NCBI GenBank assembly: GCA_021292105.1
Contig: CM037865.1
Span: 20,663,428-20,727,427, forward strand
DNA: 64,000 nt
Source: Anadara kagoshimensis
Taxonomy: Eukaryota; Mollusca; Bivalvia; Arcoida; Arcidae
Reading direction: 5' to 3'
A model generated the notes under the pieces. The model searched no databases. It was not told where the DNA came from and was given only the letters and a program-made list of their open reading frames with translations. This document shows, piece by piece, positions 32,046 through 41,745 of this stretch. A program made the translations under genes and the position numbers. Numbering within the stretch: position 1 is the first letter of the stretch; the number at the start of each line of letters is the position of its first letter.

Positions 32046-32635
32046 TTATTGATGTCTTAGACCCATGAACTTAGACCCATGTGTTGTATCTTATATCGAT
32101 TGTAAAAACGAAGAAGGTAAATATCTACAAAAGTGTATTAGGCAATAGCCAATTAAGAACACAAAACAATATAAGTTAACAAGTTAATAACAAAAAGAGG
32201 TAAGAAAAACAAGTAAGACTATAAAATTCACCGACTGGACTGGAACTGGAGTATATATCCAGCGTTTGGTTATAAAAGTACTATTATATGACCTTCTAAC
32301 ATCCAATATTTTAAAGTCGAGGTCAAATTGTATAATTGATGTGAATCTCTGTAATTGGATTTCCAAATCCACACACAAAGACCCAGTTAAATAAATAAAA
32401 CTCTATATTATGATATATATATTATATTTTATACAAAAACTGCAGATCTTTGTCTCTTGGGTTATTTTAAAACATATCATCCAAACAATAAATTTTAACA
32501 ATAGTCGGCATTTATTTCCTTTTTATAGATTAAATTTATCATCAAAAACGAAATCGTATAACTTTCTGATCGAACACAATAAAAGAAGAAACATTGCTCT
32601 AAATTCTTTGTAGACGACCATCATTTTACGAAATA
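32046..32635. other. Anonymous AT-rich stretch
   Basis: Two open frames of 64-67 codons show no recognisable domain. Nothing else is seen. Confidence 0.35.
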
Positions 32636-32639
32636 AAAC

Positions 32640-32865
32640 AGCAATTCACAATAGTTTGAAAATTTTATAGATTAATTATATTGCTAAATCTATCACTGAT
32701 ATTGATTCAATAATTCAGTTCTCCTAGTGGCTAAACTACAAGAGATGGAATGATGTTCCAACTTATTATAAAAAATACGTCTGCAACTGAATGAGTAATA
32801 TGACCAGTTTATCCACAAATTGCTATTAAACAAACATTGTTAATCGTAGCGATCTCAACACTATT
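32640..32865 (-). repeat. Family D repeat
   Basis: Shares TCAGTTCTCCTAG, TACGTCTGCAACTGA.TGAG and GACCAGTTTATCCAC-type segments with the D copies at 35650, 36580 (same orientation), 38640 and 39690 (opposite). It is followed within ~30 bp by a family A 3' end. Confidence 0.5.
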
Positions 32866-32884
32866 TTTTATCATTCTGTATAAA

Positions 32885-33125
32885 GTTATATAATTTCATC
32901 AAACACGAGCATATAGGTCCATGTTCAAATCACAACACCAAATGCATAGAAAAGAAACTTTAATAAACTAATTTAACTTTAACTTTCGAACTTCTACAAG
33001 GGAAGCGAGACCGGGTGCCCCGAAAGACAAGCTCTCACTGGCCATATGTATATTCAAGATGGATGAAAGAGAACGGGAAAATAGGACATGAAATATATCA
33101 ATGTCAACTTTGTAATTGAAATTAT
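32885..33125 (-). mobile_element. Retrotransposon 3' end (family A), minus strand
   Basis: AGGTCCATGTTCAAATCACA, CGAACTTCTACAAGGGAAGC, GAGACCGGGTGCCCCGAAAG and a GAACGGGAAAATAGGACATG, AAATATATCAATG run toward pol. Only a trace of the pol end remains. Confidence 0.65.
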
Positions 33126-33815
33126 GTTTATATATTATATATTGATAATATTACATGAGATTGGGAAATATATTTGTGTAAGTTATATTATGTTTCGTGA
33201 AAATGATTATGCCTTTGTTTAGAAATCGTGAAAAGTGTGATGCTTTTAATTACACACCGCATCATTGATTTAATACAACTGATAATAATGTAATTTGCAG
33301 CACTCAATGCAGCCAGCCAAAAACAGTAATCTTTAATTAGAGCGCCAAAATCATTAAGTTCTTTTCATTATGCAAATGGCCAGAAAAGACGCATCATCCG
33401 AAGTCCAATTTCCAATACTGAACAAAATTAGCTTCTCTTTTGGTACTAAATCATACCACTTTGAACATGCATTAAATAATAGAAAAGGAAAAGATCATAT
33501 TCATAATTAACCTTTCAAATTGGAAACGGGTAACATGGATTTTGAAGTATTGCTGGTTTTATTACACAAAGTTGAAGAGAATCTCGATATACTGAAACAG
33601 AATATTTCATTTATATTTTTTACTTATTTCTAGGATAAAAAGGCCCTCCAAACATTTCTATGATAAATTTAAAATGTCTCATAATTATCTCTTTCATCCA
33701 TCCATTCTCAATTGATTGCACACAATCTAGCTAGACATGAGGGTATATCCCTTCCGTAATAAACGGGATCACGGTACCGGTGTGATCCTTGTTTGACTAA
33801 ATTGACCCTTTGAGA
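33126..33815. other. Anonymous AT-rich stretch
   Basis: No gene is seen. GGATCACGGTACCGGTGTGATCC-like dyad near 33768-33790 lies just before a family B copy. Confidence 0.35.
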
Positions 33816-33819
33816 TTTC

Positions 33820-33900
33820 ACAATTTTGGTCCAAGCACTACTATCCAGGTATGGTATTTCGAGATGGCCGTCTAGTACTGTTAAGTATAATATCTAATTT
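33820..33900 (+). repeat. Family B repeat fragment
   Basis: GATTTCACAATTTTGGTCCA, AGCACTACT and ATGGCCGTCTAGTACTGTTA mark the family. Confidence 0.65.
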
Positions 33901-33914
33901 ATCAGCTTTTTCTT

Positions 33915-33975
33915 TTTTATCGGATTGTGATTTAGACATTGACCTGTATGTTGGTTTTTGATTGTATTATTCTTT
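33915..33975 (+). mobile_element. Retrotransposon 3'-terminal stub (family A)
   Basis: GGATTGTGATTTAGACATTG then GTATGTTGGTTTTTGATT is the last ~60 bp of the plus-strand 3' end. Confidence 0.5.
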
Positions 33976-34204
33976 ATTTTTCTAAAACAAGATACAGTGC
34001 AGATGTGACATTGTGTATTTTGTCTCTTTTTTATAAAACAGATATCAATCAGAAAGCTATTTTGTAATCCATTTAGCCTCACTGTATTAGATTTAATTCT
34101 AGTATGTTTATTTTCAAATACAGCAGATATTTCTATGATATGAAAACTAAAATTAAATACAATTAAATAATGCAACATAATATCAATTTGTCTAAGGACA
34201 ATCC

Positions 34205-34300
34205 ATCTAGAGATATCAGTTACTGTGGCGCTTTGGAGATTTGAGATATAGCTTAGTCTATAATAACCGTTTATTCACGTGTATTGTTACGGCCTTATTG
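34205..34300 (-). repeat. Family D fragment
   Basis: TTTGGAGATTTGAGATATAG with the TAGTCTATAATAACC context matches the start of other D copies. Short and diverged. Confidence 0.35.
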
Positions 34301-34504
34301 GCATTGAAATCAGGACAATCTTCCCCTAGCTCTTTATAACTGAATTTTGTTTGCTATTCATTGAGTAATATGTTCTTAAATGGTGTTTGTTTACTACGCA
34401 ATGTATATCAATGTGTTTCATCTTAAGCAATAAATAGGATATATTTGTAGAAAGTAGGATTTATTATTGTATCTCGAATTATATAAATTAAAAAATGATT
34501 GAAT

Positions 34505-35275
34505 TGAAATGCGAGGATACATAAATTTTGGTCTCACAATTTTGGTCCAAACACTACTGATGAGGCATTTCGAAACAGCCGTCAAGTGCTGGCTGTGAAA
34601 TCATAACTGGTATAACCACTGAACCGATATCTATGTTGGTGTACGGTTTCCCGATGATATCAAAACTCAGTAAGTAAACATTGTGCAATATTATCAACAA
34701 TTGTTTAAATTTGCTGCTAGTTAAAATCTTAAATTCCTCAAACACTAAGGTATACTCCCTCATGCAAAGTTTTTTTCTTAGCTAAATTTGGTAAAATATA
34801 TTTTGGTCGCTTGGGTATCTTTTCAACGTTTTGAATAAAATTTTGGTTTCATAATTTCGGCCCAAGCACTACTGATAAGGAATTGTATTCCTGAAAGACC
34901 GTCTACTGCTGTAAACTAAAACTGGTATGTAATTTAAACAACTGAATCGGTATCGCTGCTGATGGATGTTTCCCCGAGGATATCACAAACTCAGTAGGAA
35001 ATCATTGTGTATTATTGTCAGATATATACAATTGTCTAAATTCGCTTCTAGTTAAAATGTTCAACTCCTCAAAAACTAACCCCCTAATGCAAAGTTTTTT
35101 TTAAATTTGGTAAAATATATTTTGGTCCTTTGGTTTTCTTTTTTTAACATCTTGAATAAAGTTTTAGTTTCACAAGTTTGGTCCAAGCATTACTGATAAG
35201 GAAATGTATTCCGAAAAAGCCGTCTAGCGATGTAAAATTAAAACTGCTATAATATATACTTTATGAAAATTTATC
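34505..35275 (+). repeat. Family B tandem repeat, ~315-bp unit, about 2.5 copies
   Basis: AAGCACTACTGAT(G/A)AGGAATT-type segments recur near 34548, 34865 and 35185. Each of the first two is followed by AAAACTGGTATAA/TGTAA, CTGAAYCGRTATCKMTG, GATATCA.AAACTCAGTA and CTAGTTAAAAT. TTGGTAAAATATATTTTGGT links the units. Reading frames are broken in every unit. Confidence 0.8.
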
Positions 35276-35339
35276 TTTTATAAGTTAGTCATTTTATTTT
35301 TAAATGAAGATTTTACATAGTTATACAATTTAATTAAAA

Positions 35340-35575
35340 AAACAAATTACAATGTACTTCGATATATCCGCTATAGCAGAACATAAACAAACAAACCAAT
35401 ATTGTCGCAATCCAAAAAGGAAGTGAGGCCATGTCATGGAAAGTAAGAACCTCCTGTTTCACTAGCTACACCCGTCAGATGTAAAATCAAAATCGAAATT
35501 GAGAATCAAAGGAACATTGCAGTACAGAACGACAAATATATCAATGTTAAAATTGGAGATCATACAAACAATTCA
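35340..35575 (-). mobile_element. Retrotransposon 3' end (family A), minus strand
   Basis: AATCCAAAAAGGAAGTGAGG, AGAACCTCCTGTTTCACTAG, CTACACCCGTCAGATGTAAA and GAGAATCAAAGGAACATTGC follow the minus-strand order toward pol. CGACAAATATATCAATGT marks the beginning of a corrupted pol end. Confidence 0.7.
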
Positions 35576-35649
35576 GTAAGTAAACAACATCCGTCATTAA
35601 TTAGATTTAAGTCTGTTATTATGGTATTAAATACATATTAAACAATGAG

Positions 35650-35905
35650 ATAATAAAATATTACTTCTAAAATTCTTTTTGTAGATAATCCTTATAGATA
35701 GCACAGTAACACACAATTCATCAACCATTACTTGATTTTGGAGATTTGCGATAATGCTAGACTCATCATTAACGTTGATTTTCCTAACATAATGTATAAT
35801 GAACATTGAGATGTGAACGGTTTTCCCGCCATTTATAAACGGGTTATATCTGCTTCTGATTGTATGACCATTATTGCTTGTAGTTTACAATCAAACAAAT
35901 TGAAT
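35650..35905 (-). repeat. Family D repeat
   Basis: TTTTGGAGATTTGCGATAAT, GCTAGACTCATCATTAACGT, TTCCCGCCATTTATAAACGG and CTGCTTCTGATTGTATGACC are shared with D copies elsewhere, ending TACAATCAAACAAATTGA. Confidence 0.65.
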
Positions 35906-36575
35906 GTAATTATAGGGCGTGAAAGAATCTTGTACTATGTGAAGGTTTAATGTTGTGTTAGAACGAGAAAATTCAATGTTGATTTTTTGTATTTAAAGAC
36001 CTTAATGCTACTAGCTCTAAGCACCATGAAAAGTGAAAAAGCAACAACAAATAACGTTAATAAACCAAAACAAGCAACATCATTTTTTCTAAGAAATAAG
36101 GACGGCTATATTTGGACACATTTATATCTTTTAATAACAAATATTTGTACAGTTGTATTACATTTAAATTTTTTTTGAAATTGAACAAATTGACCTAGAC
36201 CCTACATTTGTACGAGAAAAAGCCACGTGTAGTTTCATTTTTTAATAACAGATGCTAAAATGAAAGCAGAAGAAACTAAAAAATACCAAGATGTATTGTG
36301 ATGACGTCATAATCCTTGTTCTCAATTGTAAGAGTACATAGCAAATGGTAGATATTAGCATTTTCTATCATTGTATGTTTCTAACAAAGCCCATGTGGTT
36401 TGTTAAATAAAATATACCATTCTTCAATCAAACATGCCTAGACATCATTACACTATATTGTTAATGAATTAAATTACAATCATTCTATTTTCAAATTCAT
36501 TATGTTACCCTTTTGTACTTATGCTTAAACTGACTGAAAATGAAACATTATCTTGAAACTTTTTTGGTAGACTCT
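35906..36575. other. Anonymous stretch
   Basis: A 63-codon frame at 35987-36178 is AT-rich and unrecognised. TGACGTCA lies near 36303. Confidence 0.35.
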
Positions 36576-36579
36576 CCAG

Positions 36580-36775
36580 ATTGAAATAATGAAGTCATAC
36601 AACTGTTTTGAATTTTTTTTGAGATTTATGAAATCAACACTATCGGACATTATTCAGCTCTACTAGTGCAATATAATGGACATTAGGTCCGCCATTCGTA
36701 AAATCAATTACGTCTGTTACTGATTGAGTGATTGGCCATTTACAACCAGACAAACATAATTTAATAGACGTAATC
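36580..36775 (-). repeat. Family D repeat
   Basis: TTTTTTGAGATTTATGAAAT, CTCTACTAGTGCAATATAAT, GGACATTAGGTCCGCCATTC and TACGTCTGTTACTGATTGAG correspond to the D unit. It is directly followed by a family A 3' end. Confidence 0.6.
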
Positions 36776-36930
36776 AACAACAAACATACTGATCCATGTT
36801 GAAATCACAAGACAAAATTCAAAGTAAATACATACTTCTAAACCTGACAAAACAAGTAAAATACGAGGATTGTCGTCAGATAAGTTAATCTATGTGCTCA
36901 AGAAGGTTAATCGTATATTCTAAATATGTG
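36776..36930 (-). mobile_element. Retrotransposon 3' end (family A), diverged
   Basis: AACAACAAACATACTGATCC, ATGTTGAAATCACAAGAC and AACCTGACAAAACAAG begin the minus-strand 3' end. The GTCGTCAGATAAGTTAAT and TGTGCTCAAGAAGG parts are degenerate. Confidence 0.55.
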
Positions 36931-38465
36931 AATCTTGCGTGATGCCTCATAAACAAAGAGTTTGTATCTATATATAAAGTAAAAGGGAATGATTGTCACC
37001 TTCTAAATCTAAACCTTTCTTCCAACAAGTGTTACATTTAGTATGCGGGGTTATTATCACTCCGCCACAATACAAAAATGGGTTGTAATCAGTGATTTCG
37101 ATGGCAAAACAAAACATTTATTAATTGAGTTTGAGTCAACATGTATAACAATTGACCTGAGGACCAAACTGTTACTTCAGGTCATTGTAACAACTCCCAA
37201 TGAAGTCCAACGCTTAATTAGGCATCAAATTACATACCCCTAATGAAGTCAGACTTCATTAGGCGTTGACAATTTTGACGTCAAATGAAGTCAAATGATT
37301 GAGATTCCAGACAAGGAGTCTTTTTGGAATTACAAAATTAAATCATAAACAAAATTGAACATTTGTATTTGACTTTTCGGCAAGAGCCTCAATCTTTGGA
37401 CTTCATTAGTCGTCGTCGAAAAGAGGCGTTTTGCTTCATTATGAGTTGTTTCAAGTCATGATAGTGCCAGTGGTTGCATTGCAAGCCAACAATCAAAAGA
37501 TTACGTGGAAAGAAAGAAACAATAAACACTCATATCTTTTAATTTTTTTTTTATTATTTGAGAAAAAATAAAAAGTAAATAAATTGGTATGTTTGGCAAC
37601 GGTATTGGTATGTCATTAAATTTGGCATGAAACGTGTTAACGTCATAATTCAATATTTTAACCATATTTACTTTGAAGAAACCCTAATTAAAAATAACAA
37701 AAATATATTTTATGGTCTTTAAAAGTCCCATGCCTTTGAAATAGTCACGTTATAAGGAAGAAATAAAAGTAGAGTACAAAGCGTTATTCACCCTTAGTGA
37801 TGTTTAACCACCCTAGACATTATGATTTATGACACAAAATGAAAATTTATGGTTCTTTTAGGTCCTTTATAATGTAATTAGTCAAAACATATTATGTCAG
37901 CAAAGATTCCCCATACCCGGTGGTAATATACGGATTGCAGTTAGAATGTTCAAATTCAATTTATCTATTTCAGTTTTCTTTTTTCCAATTTTAAGTTTCT
38001 CTGCACTTTATCATTATAACAATAACTAACAATCAGTTTCAGTTGTTAAGTTACAACAGCTACAACCAGTTTTCATACTTTATTAACACTTCTGGTTATA
38101 ACCAACTACACATACGCTACAGTGCGCCTCCAATGTTGAAAATTCTGTAATCAGTAGTGTTTAATATGTGGTCTTTTCCTTCTCAATTATTATCATTAGT
38201 ATTATTATAATTGATACTAATATTTATCAATTTATTTTTTATTATAATCTGTATTAATATTATTGATTATGATATTTATTTATTCATTTCATTATTAATT
38301 CTATTTTATCTTTGCATTGCCTTGTTTGGTTGGTTTATCATAACTTGTATTGTTTTTGCTTGTTTTATCTGTTTTTCATTTGCAAATTTCTTTTCTTATA
38401 TTTTCAACATATCTGCAGAAATAAAAATCCACTAGTTTCTCATCCTTCTATTCAATTTGTTTTAT
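36931..38465. other. Anonymous AT-rich stretch with two small dyads
   Basis: No gene is seen. A perfect dyad CCTAATGAAGTC-A-GACTTCATTAGG lies at 37239-37263, and a 12-13-bp inverted pair (ATTGACCTGA / TTCAGGTCAT) lies at about 37148-37188. AT-rich open frames near 38.2-38.5 kb are compositional. Confidence 0.4.
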
Positions 38466-38471
38466 TGTATA

Positions 38472-38633
38472 CAGTCAAACCTGTCTATAAAGGCCACCCA
38501 AGGGAACCAGCAAAAGTGGCCTTTATGTACAGGCTCAAATAATATGAATAAAGAACAATTGGGATACAATTCTACTGGTCTTTATAAGCAGGTGGCCTTT
38601 ATATAGAGGTGGTCTTTAAGGCAGGTATGACTG
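38472..38633. mobile_element. Pogo-like MITE, 162 bp
   Basis: Ends are CAGTCAAACCTGTCTATAAA and, inverted, CAGTCATACCTGCCTTAAAG. It is flanked by TA on both sides (38470-38471 and 38634-38635). CAGT...ACTG termini with a TA target duplication are characteristic of pogo/Tc1-mariner-derived MITEs. Interior AGGTGGCCTTTATATAGAGG and AAGTGGCCTTTATGTACAGG form a second inverted pair. Confidence 0.82.
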
Positions 38634-38639
38634 TATTTA

Positions 38640-38812
38640 CAGAATTAATGATCGTTTACACTATTAGTAGCAAACGTAATTTGTTTATAAAAAGCGGAGA
38701 TATCGTCAGCTCCCCAATGTTCATATCTGTTCTAATGGTGGCTTTAGCTTTATCGTCAATCTCAAAAATATTGTAAAAGCTTATGTATGACAATGATATC
38801 TCTAAAAAGATT
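38640..38812 (+). repeat. Family D repeat
   Basis: AGTAGCAAACGTAATTTGTT, CGGAGATATCGTCAGCTCCC and TTATCGTCAATCTCAAAAAT are the plus-strand version of the D unit, adjacent to the pogo-like MITE. Confidence 0.6.
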
Positions 38813-38815
38813 GTC

Positions 38816-38973
38816 AATTCATACATTATTGTTTTTTCCTGAGGGGCCTGTGCTACTAAAGTATTGTCTTGGGAAGTAAAATGTCTGAGTTGAAGGTAAA
38901 TTTACTATACTCCCAAAGACAATATTATAATAGCACAGGTCCTGATGGAAAACACAATTATGTATGACATTAT
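38816..38973. repeat. Long hairpin with ~60-bp arms
   Basis: Left arm 38819-38878 and right arm 38909-38970 pair across a ~31-bp loop. Shared segments include TCATACAT.ATTGT.TTTTCC, CCTGTGCTA and ATTGTCTT.GGGA. Arm identity is high, with scattered differences. It could be a foldback element or an inverted duplication at the edge of the D repeat. Confidence 0.7.
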
Positions 38974-38979
38974 GAAATA

Positions 38980-39685
38980 CAGTACTGACATGGCATAATT
39001 TGTTAAATTATATTCATAAAAATCATAAATTTTCAACAACACTGTTTATTAAACTTACCATACTACAATGTAGCAACATTATGGTTGAATAGAGTTAATC
39101 TCAGCAAAACGTGACGCCACCACTATTGTAAACAGATGCAGACGATCACTGGCGACTTTGACAAGACTATAAGGGGAATGTCCGGTTTCCTAGGACACAC
39201 AAGAGTATGGTTTTATTCTGGAAGTAAAGTACCAGTCTGGAAAAACAATAGTAAAGTGCTGCCAAGGGAAAGCCGTTGTGGCTAAGGAAAACCAGAATCA
39301 GAAACTATACAAAGTATGGTCTATGTAGATACCCGATCAATATCCTAAATTTTATCATGCAATGTACTAACTTGTGTGTATAAAAATGTTCCGATTCAAT
39401 TTGAAATTTAACTGTATTTCCTGTTTAAGATATAGACAAAGAAACATTTAATACAGTGTTCGCCCAATGTCTGCAATTCCATCATCACATGGCCTTCTTG
39501 TTTTTTTATTTTATGTTTCATCTTCATTATCAATTTTGTTTTCTTGTGTCTTTTAATCATGATGTTTCTTGATCTTGATTTAGTTTACTGCTAACAAATA
39601 CCTCTGTGTCTTAGTTGCAGATGACCTTTTTCTATTTAAAGCATACAGAAAACGATTCAAAACCACAATTTTATCTTTTTTGTAC
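38980..39685. other. Anonymous stretch with one GC-richer open frame
   Basis: At 39136-39285 a 49-codon ATG-to-TAA frame is visibly richer in G+C than its surroundings and begins MQTITGDFDKTIRGMSGFLG. I do not recognise it. It could be a decayed exon or a fragment of an element. Confidence 0.25.
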
Positions 39686-39689
39686 TCAA

Positions 39690-39905
39690 TTTGTTTGATT
39701 GTAAATTTATAGCATTAATGGTAGTTTGCACAATCAGTAGCAGACGTAACTCGTTTATATATGGCGGGAATATCGTCCGTATCTTAATGACAATTATATG
39801 TTGTGGTAGGAGAACTGAATCAACGTTTATGATGGTTTTAGCATTATCGCCAATCTCCAAAATATTGTAATAACCGATGTTTTACAACATTACGATATTA
39901 TCTTT
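39690..39905 (+). repeat. Family D repeat
   Basis: TCAATTTGTTTGATTGTAAA, ATCAGTAGCAGACGTAACTC, TATATATGGCGGGAATATCG, AGGAGAACTGAATCAACGTT and TTATCGCCAATCTCCAAAAT. This is the clearest D copy. Its 67-codon minus-strand frame is not kept in the other copies. Confidence 0.65.
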
Positions 39906-40224
39906 AAACAGTTTTTCTATACTGTCTATAAAAAGGTTCCAATTCTATTTCCCATTGCATTGTGTTTATTTTGAATTTGAGATAATAAAATAAATACTAA
40001 TGATGTTTTTTTTAAGATTTACAAGTCTGCATCAAATCTAATTCACAATACAAATACAATGTAAATGCAATTGCCGATGTTTGATAGAGAATGTTATCAT
40101 TCAAATCCATTGTTAAAATAGACAAAATCCAGCGACATTGCCATCTGCAGTCTTTAAAAAAGCATATTAATGTCATAATTCGTTGGATAGTTATACTGTA
40201 ATCTTGAATTGGATTTGACATTAA

Positions 40225-40330
40225 AACATATATGATATGCCATGTTCATCTTAATTTGTCATTTTCTAAGTTTTTACTTTGTTTTGGATTGTGATTAGGT
40301 CATGGATTAGAATATACGTTTGTTTTTGAT
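40225..40330 (+). mobile_element. Retrotransposon 3' end (family A), plus strand
   Basis: TTAATTTGTCATTTTCTAAG, TTTGGATTGTGATTAGGTCA, TGGATTAGAATATACG and TTTGTTTTTGATAC reach the shared 3' boundary. Confidence 0.6.
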
Positions 40331-40465
40331 ACTGATAGACTATACAGCAACATCCAGAGATGCAATAAGATGGACGTCAAGATAGATGCAAAGAGAAAAC
40401 CAGGAAAGCTTTGGAGACAAGAAGTTAAAGAAAATTTCGCGTGGAACAAAGTGCCAACGTTATAA
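40331..40465 (+). other. Possible short coding fragment
   Basis: An open frame free of stops from 40331 to TAA at 40463 gives a lysine-rich sequence including KMDVKIDAKRKPGKLWRQEV. Its composition is more protein-like than most of the window. It begins exactly where the retrotransposon 3' end stops. The identity is unknown. It may be an old exon or a captured transcript piece. Confidence 0.2.
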
Positions 40466-40469
40466 AAGG

Positions 40470-40980
40470 ACATAATGCACTGTAGATCTCCGGAGGAATA
40501 GTTTTGTGTTCTATATACCACTATGTAGACATGTAATTTTAACACCAATTTTCGAGTTTTTTAAAGGCTAGTTATCGTCATTTCGTGAATTGCCATCGCA
40601 TGCCGGTATTAATTAGCAGTGATAGAAGCAGTTTTGATGTTTTCATAAAACACATAGTACATATTTATACTTTTAATTATTTTAAATTCATAACGTAGTC
40701 ATAAATATTCATGTAACCTTACATGAAACTACCATTTCACTATTCCCGACCACTCCCACCCTCTCTTTATTGGCATTATCTTTGTTTCTTAACAAACTTT
40801 CCCAAAACCTTACACATTTGAAGTACATTATTAAACATTTCTCTAAAATAATAACAACAATAAAATAACTTTTATGGTTTCTGATTTAGAACCTCATATA
40901 TATGTAGGATTGGTTGCTCATTGTTTGGTGAAATAAGGTTTATTTCTAACACTATGCAAAAAATGTATAACACTAGTTAT
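40470..40980. other. Anonymous stretch
   Basis: No feature recognised. Confidence 0.35.
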
Positions 40981-40984
40981 AATT

Positions 40985-41215
40985 TTACAGCACTATACGA
41001 CCGTTTCAGAACACAAATCCTCACCAATAGTTCTTCGACGAAAAATGTGAAATCAAAATATTTTCCAACATGTTGAAAAGATACCCAAAGGACATATGTA
41101 TATTTTACCAAATTTAGCTAAGTCAATTCTTTGCATGAGGGAGTTTACCTTAGTATTTAGGAATTTTAGATTCAACTAGCAGAAAATTTAGACATAGTTA
41201 TCTCTGTTAATATTC
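40985..41215 (-). repeat. Family B repeat, inverted copy
   Basis: GTTGAAAAGATACCCAAAGG, ATTTTACCAAATTTAGCTAA, TTTGCATGAGGGAGTTTACC and TTAGTATTTAGGAATTTTAG are the reverse complement of the B unit at 34.7-34.9 kb. Confidence 0.75.
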
Positions 41216-41740
41216 AACAATCATTGCCTACATAATATTCTTATTTGTGTTAAAAATTATTTGAAACTGTAATAAAACTGCTTCGTAACTTTAATGTTAT
41301 TTTAGTCAATTTTTTACACAATATATTTATAAACAAACTCATAAATACAAGCTTTTTTACACTTTTAACTGATAATTTGTGATTTTTATTAGATGACAAT
41401 GAAATTGTGACAGTTTCATCTAAACGATTCTATGCGATATATGTTAGTAACATTGTAGTTAGGCCACAGGATGTTAAACAACACTGTCAATCCATTTGTA
41501 TTGCTTTGATTAGTCTGCCAGACACATGGGTTGTTCCTGTAATCAAATTTGGTGCATCAAATTAGTCAATTTTAAATCATCATTGGTGAAACTGTAGCCC
41601 ACCCCCGCAAACCTATTATAGAATAGAATCAAATGTTAGGTAATCAAATACAAACACACCAGTCCATCGTCAAATCACAAGTAAATACTTTCAAAACATT
41701 TCCAAATCGTTACATCTATATTAAAACACTTTACTATGCA
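41216..41740. other. Mostly anonymous, with a diverged retrotransposon stub
   Basis: AATACAAACACACCAGTCCA, TCGTCAAATCACAAGTAAAT near 41648 is a weak minus-strand family A 3' end. No other feature is seen. Confidence 0.35.
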
Positions 41741-41745
41741 ATTAC

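Noticed and set aside
38211..38435. Hydrophobic 74-codon frame as a membrane protein
   Set aside because: The sequence is nearly pure T/A-rich, giving Ile, Phe and Tyr runs in several frames. Composition explains it.
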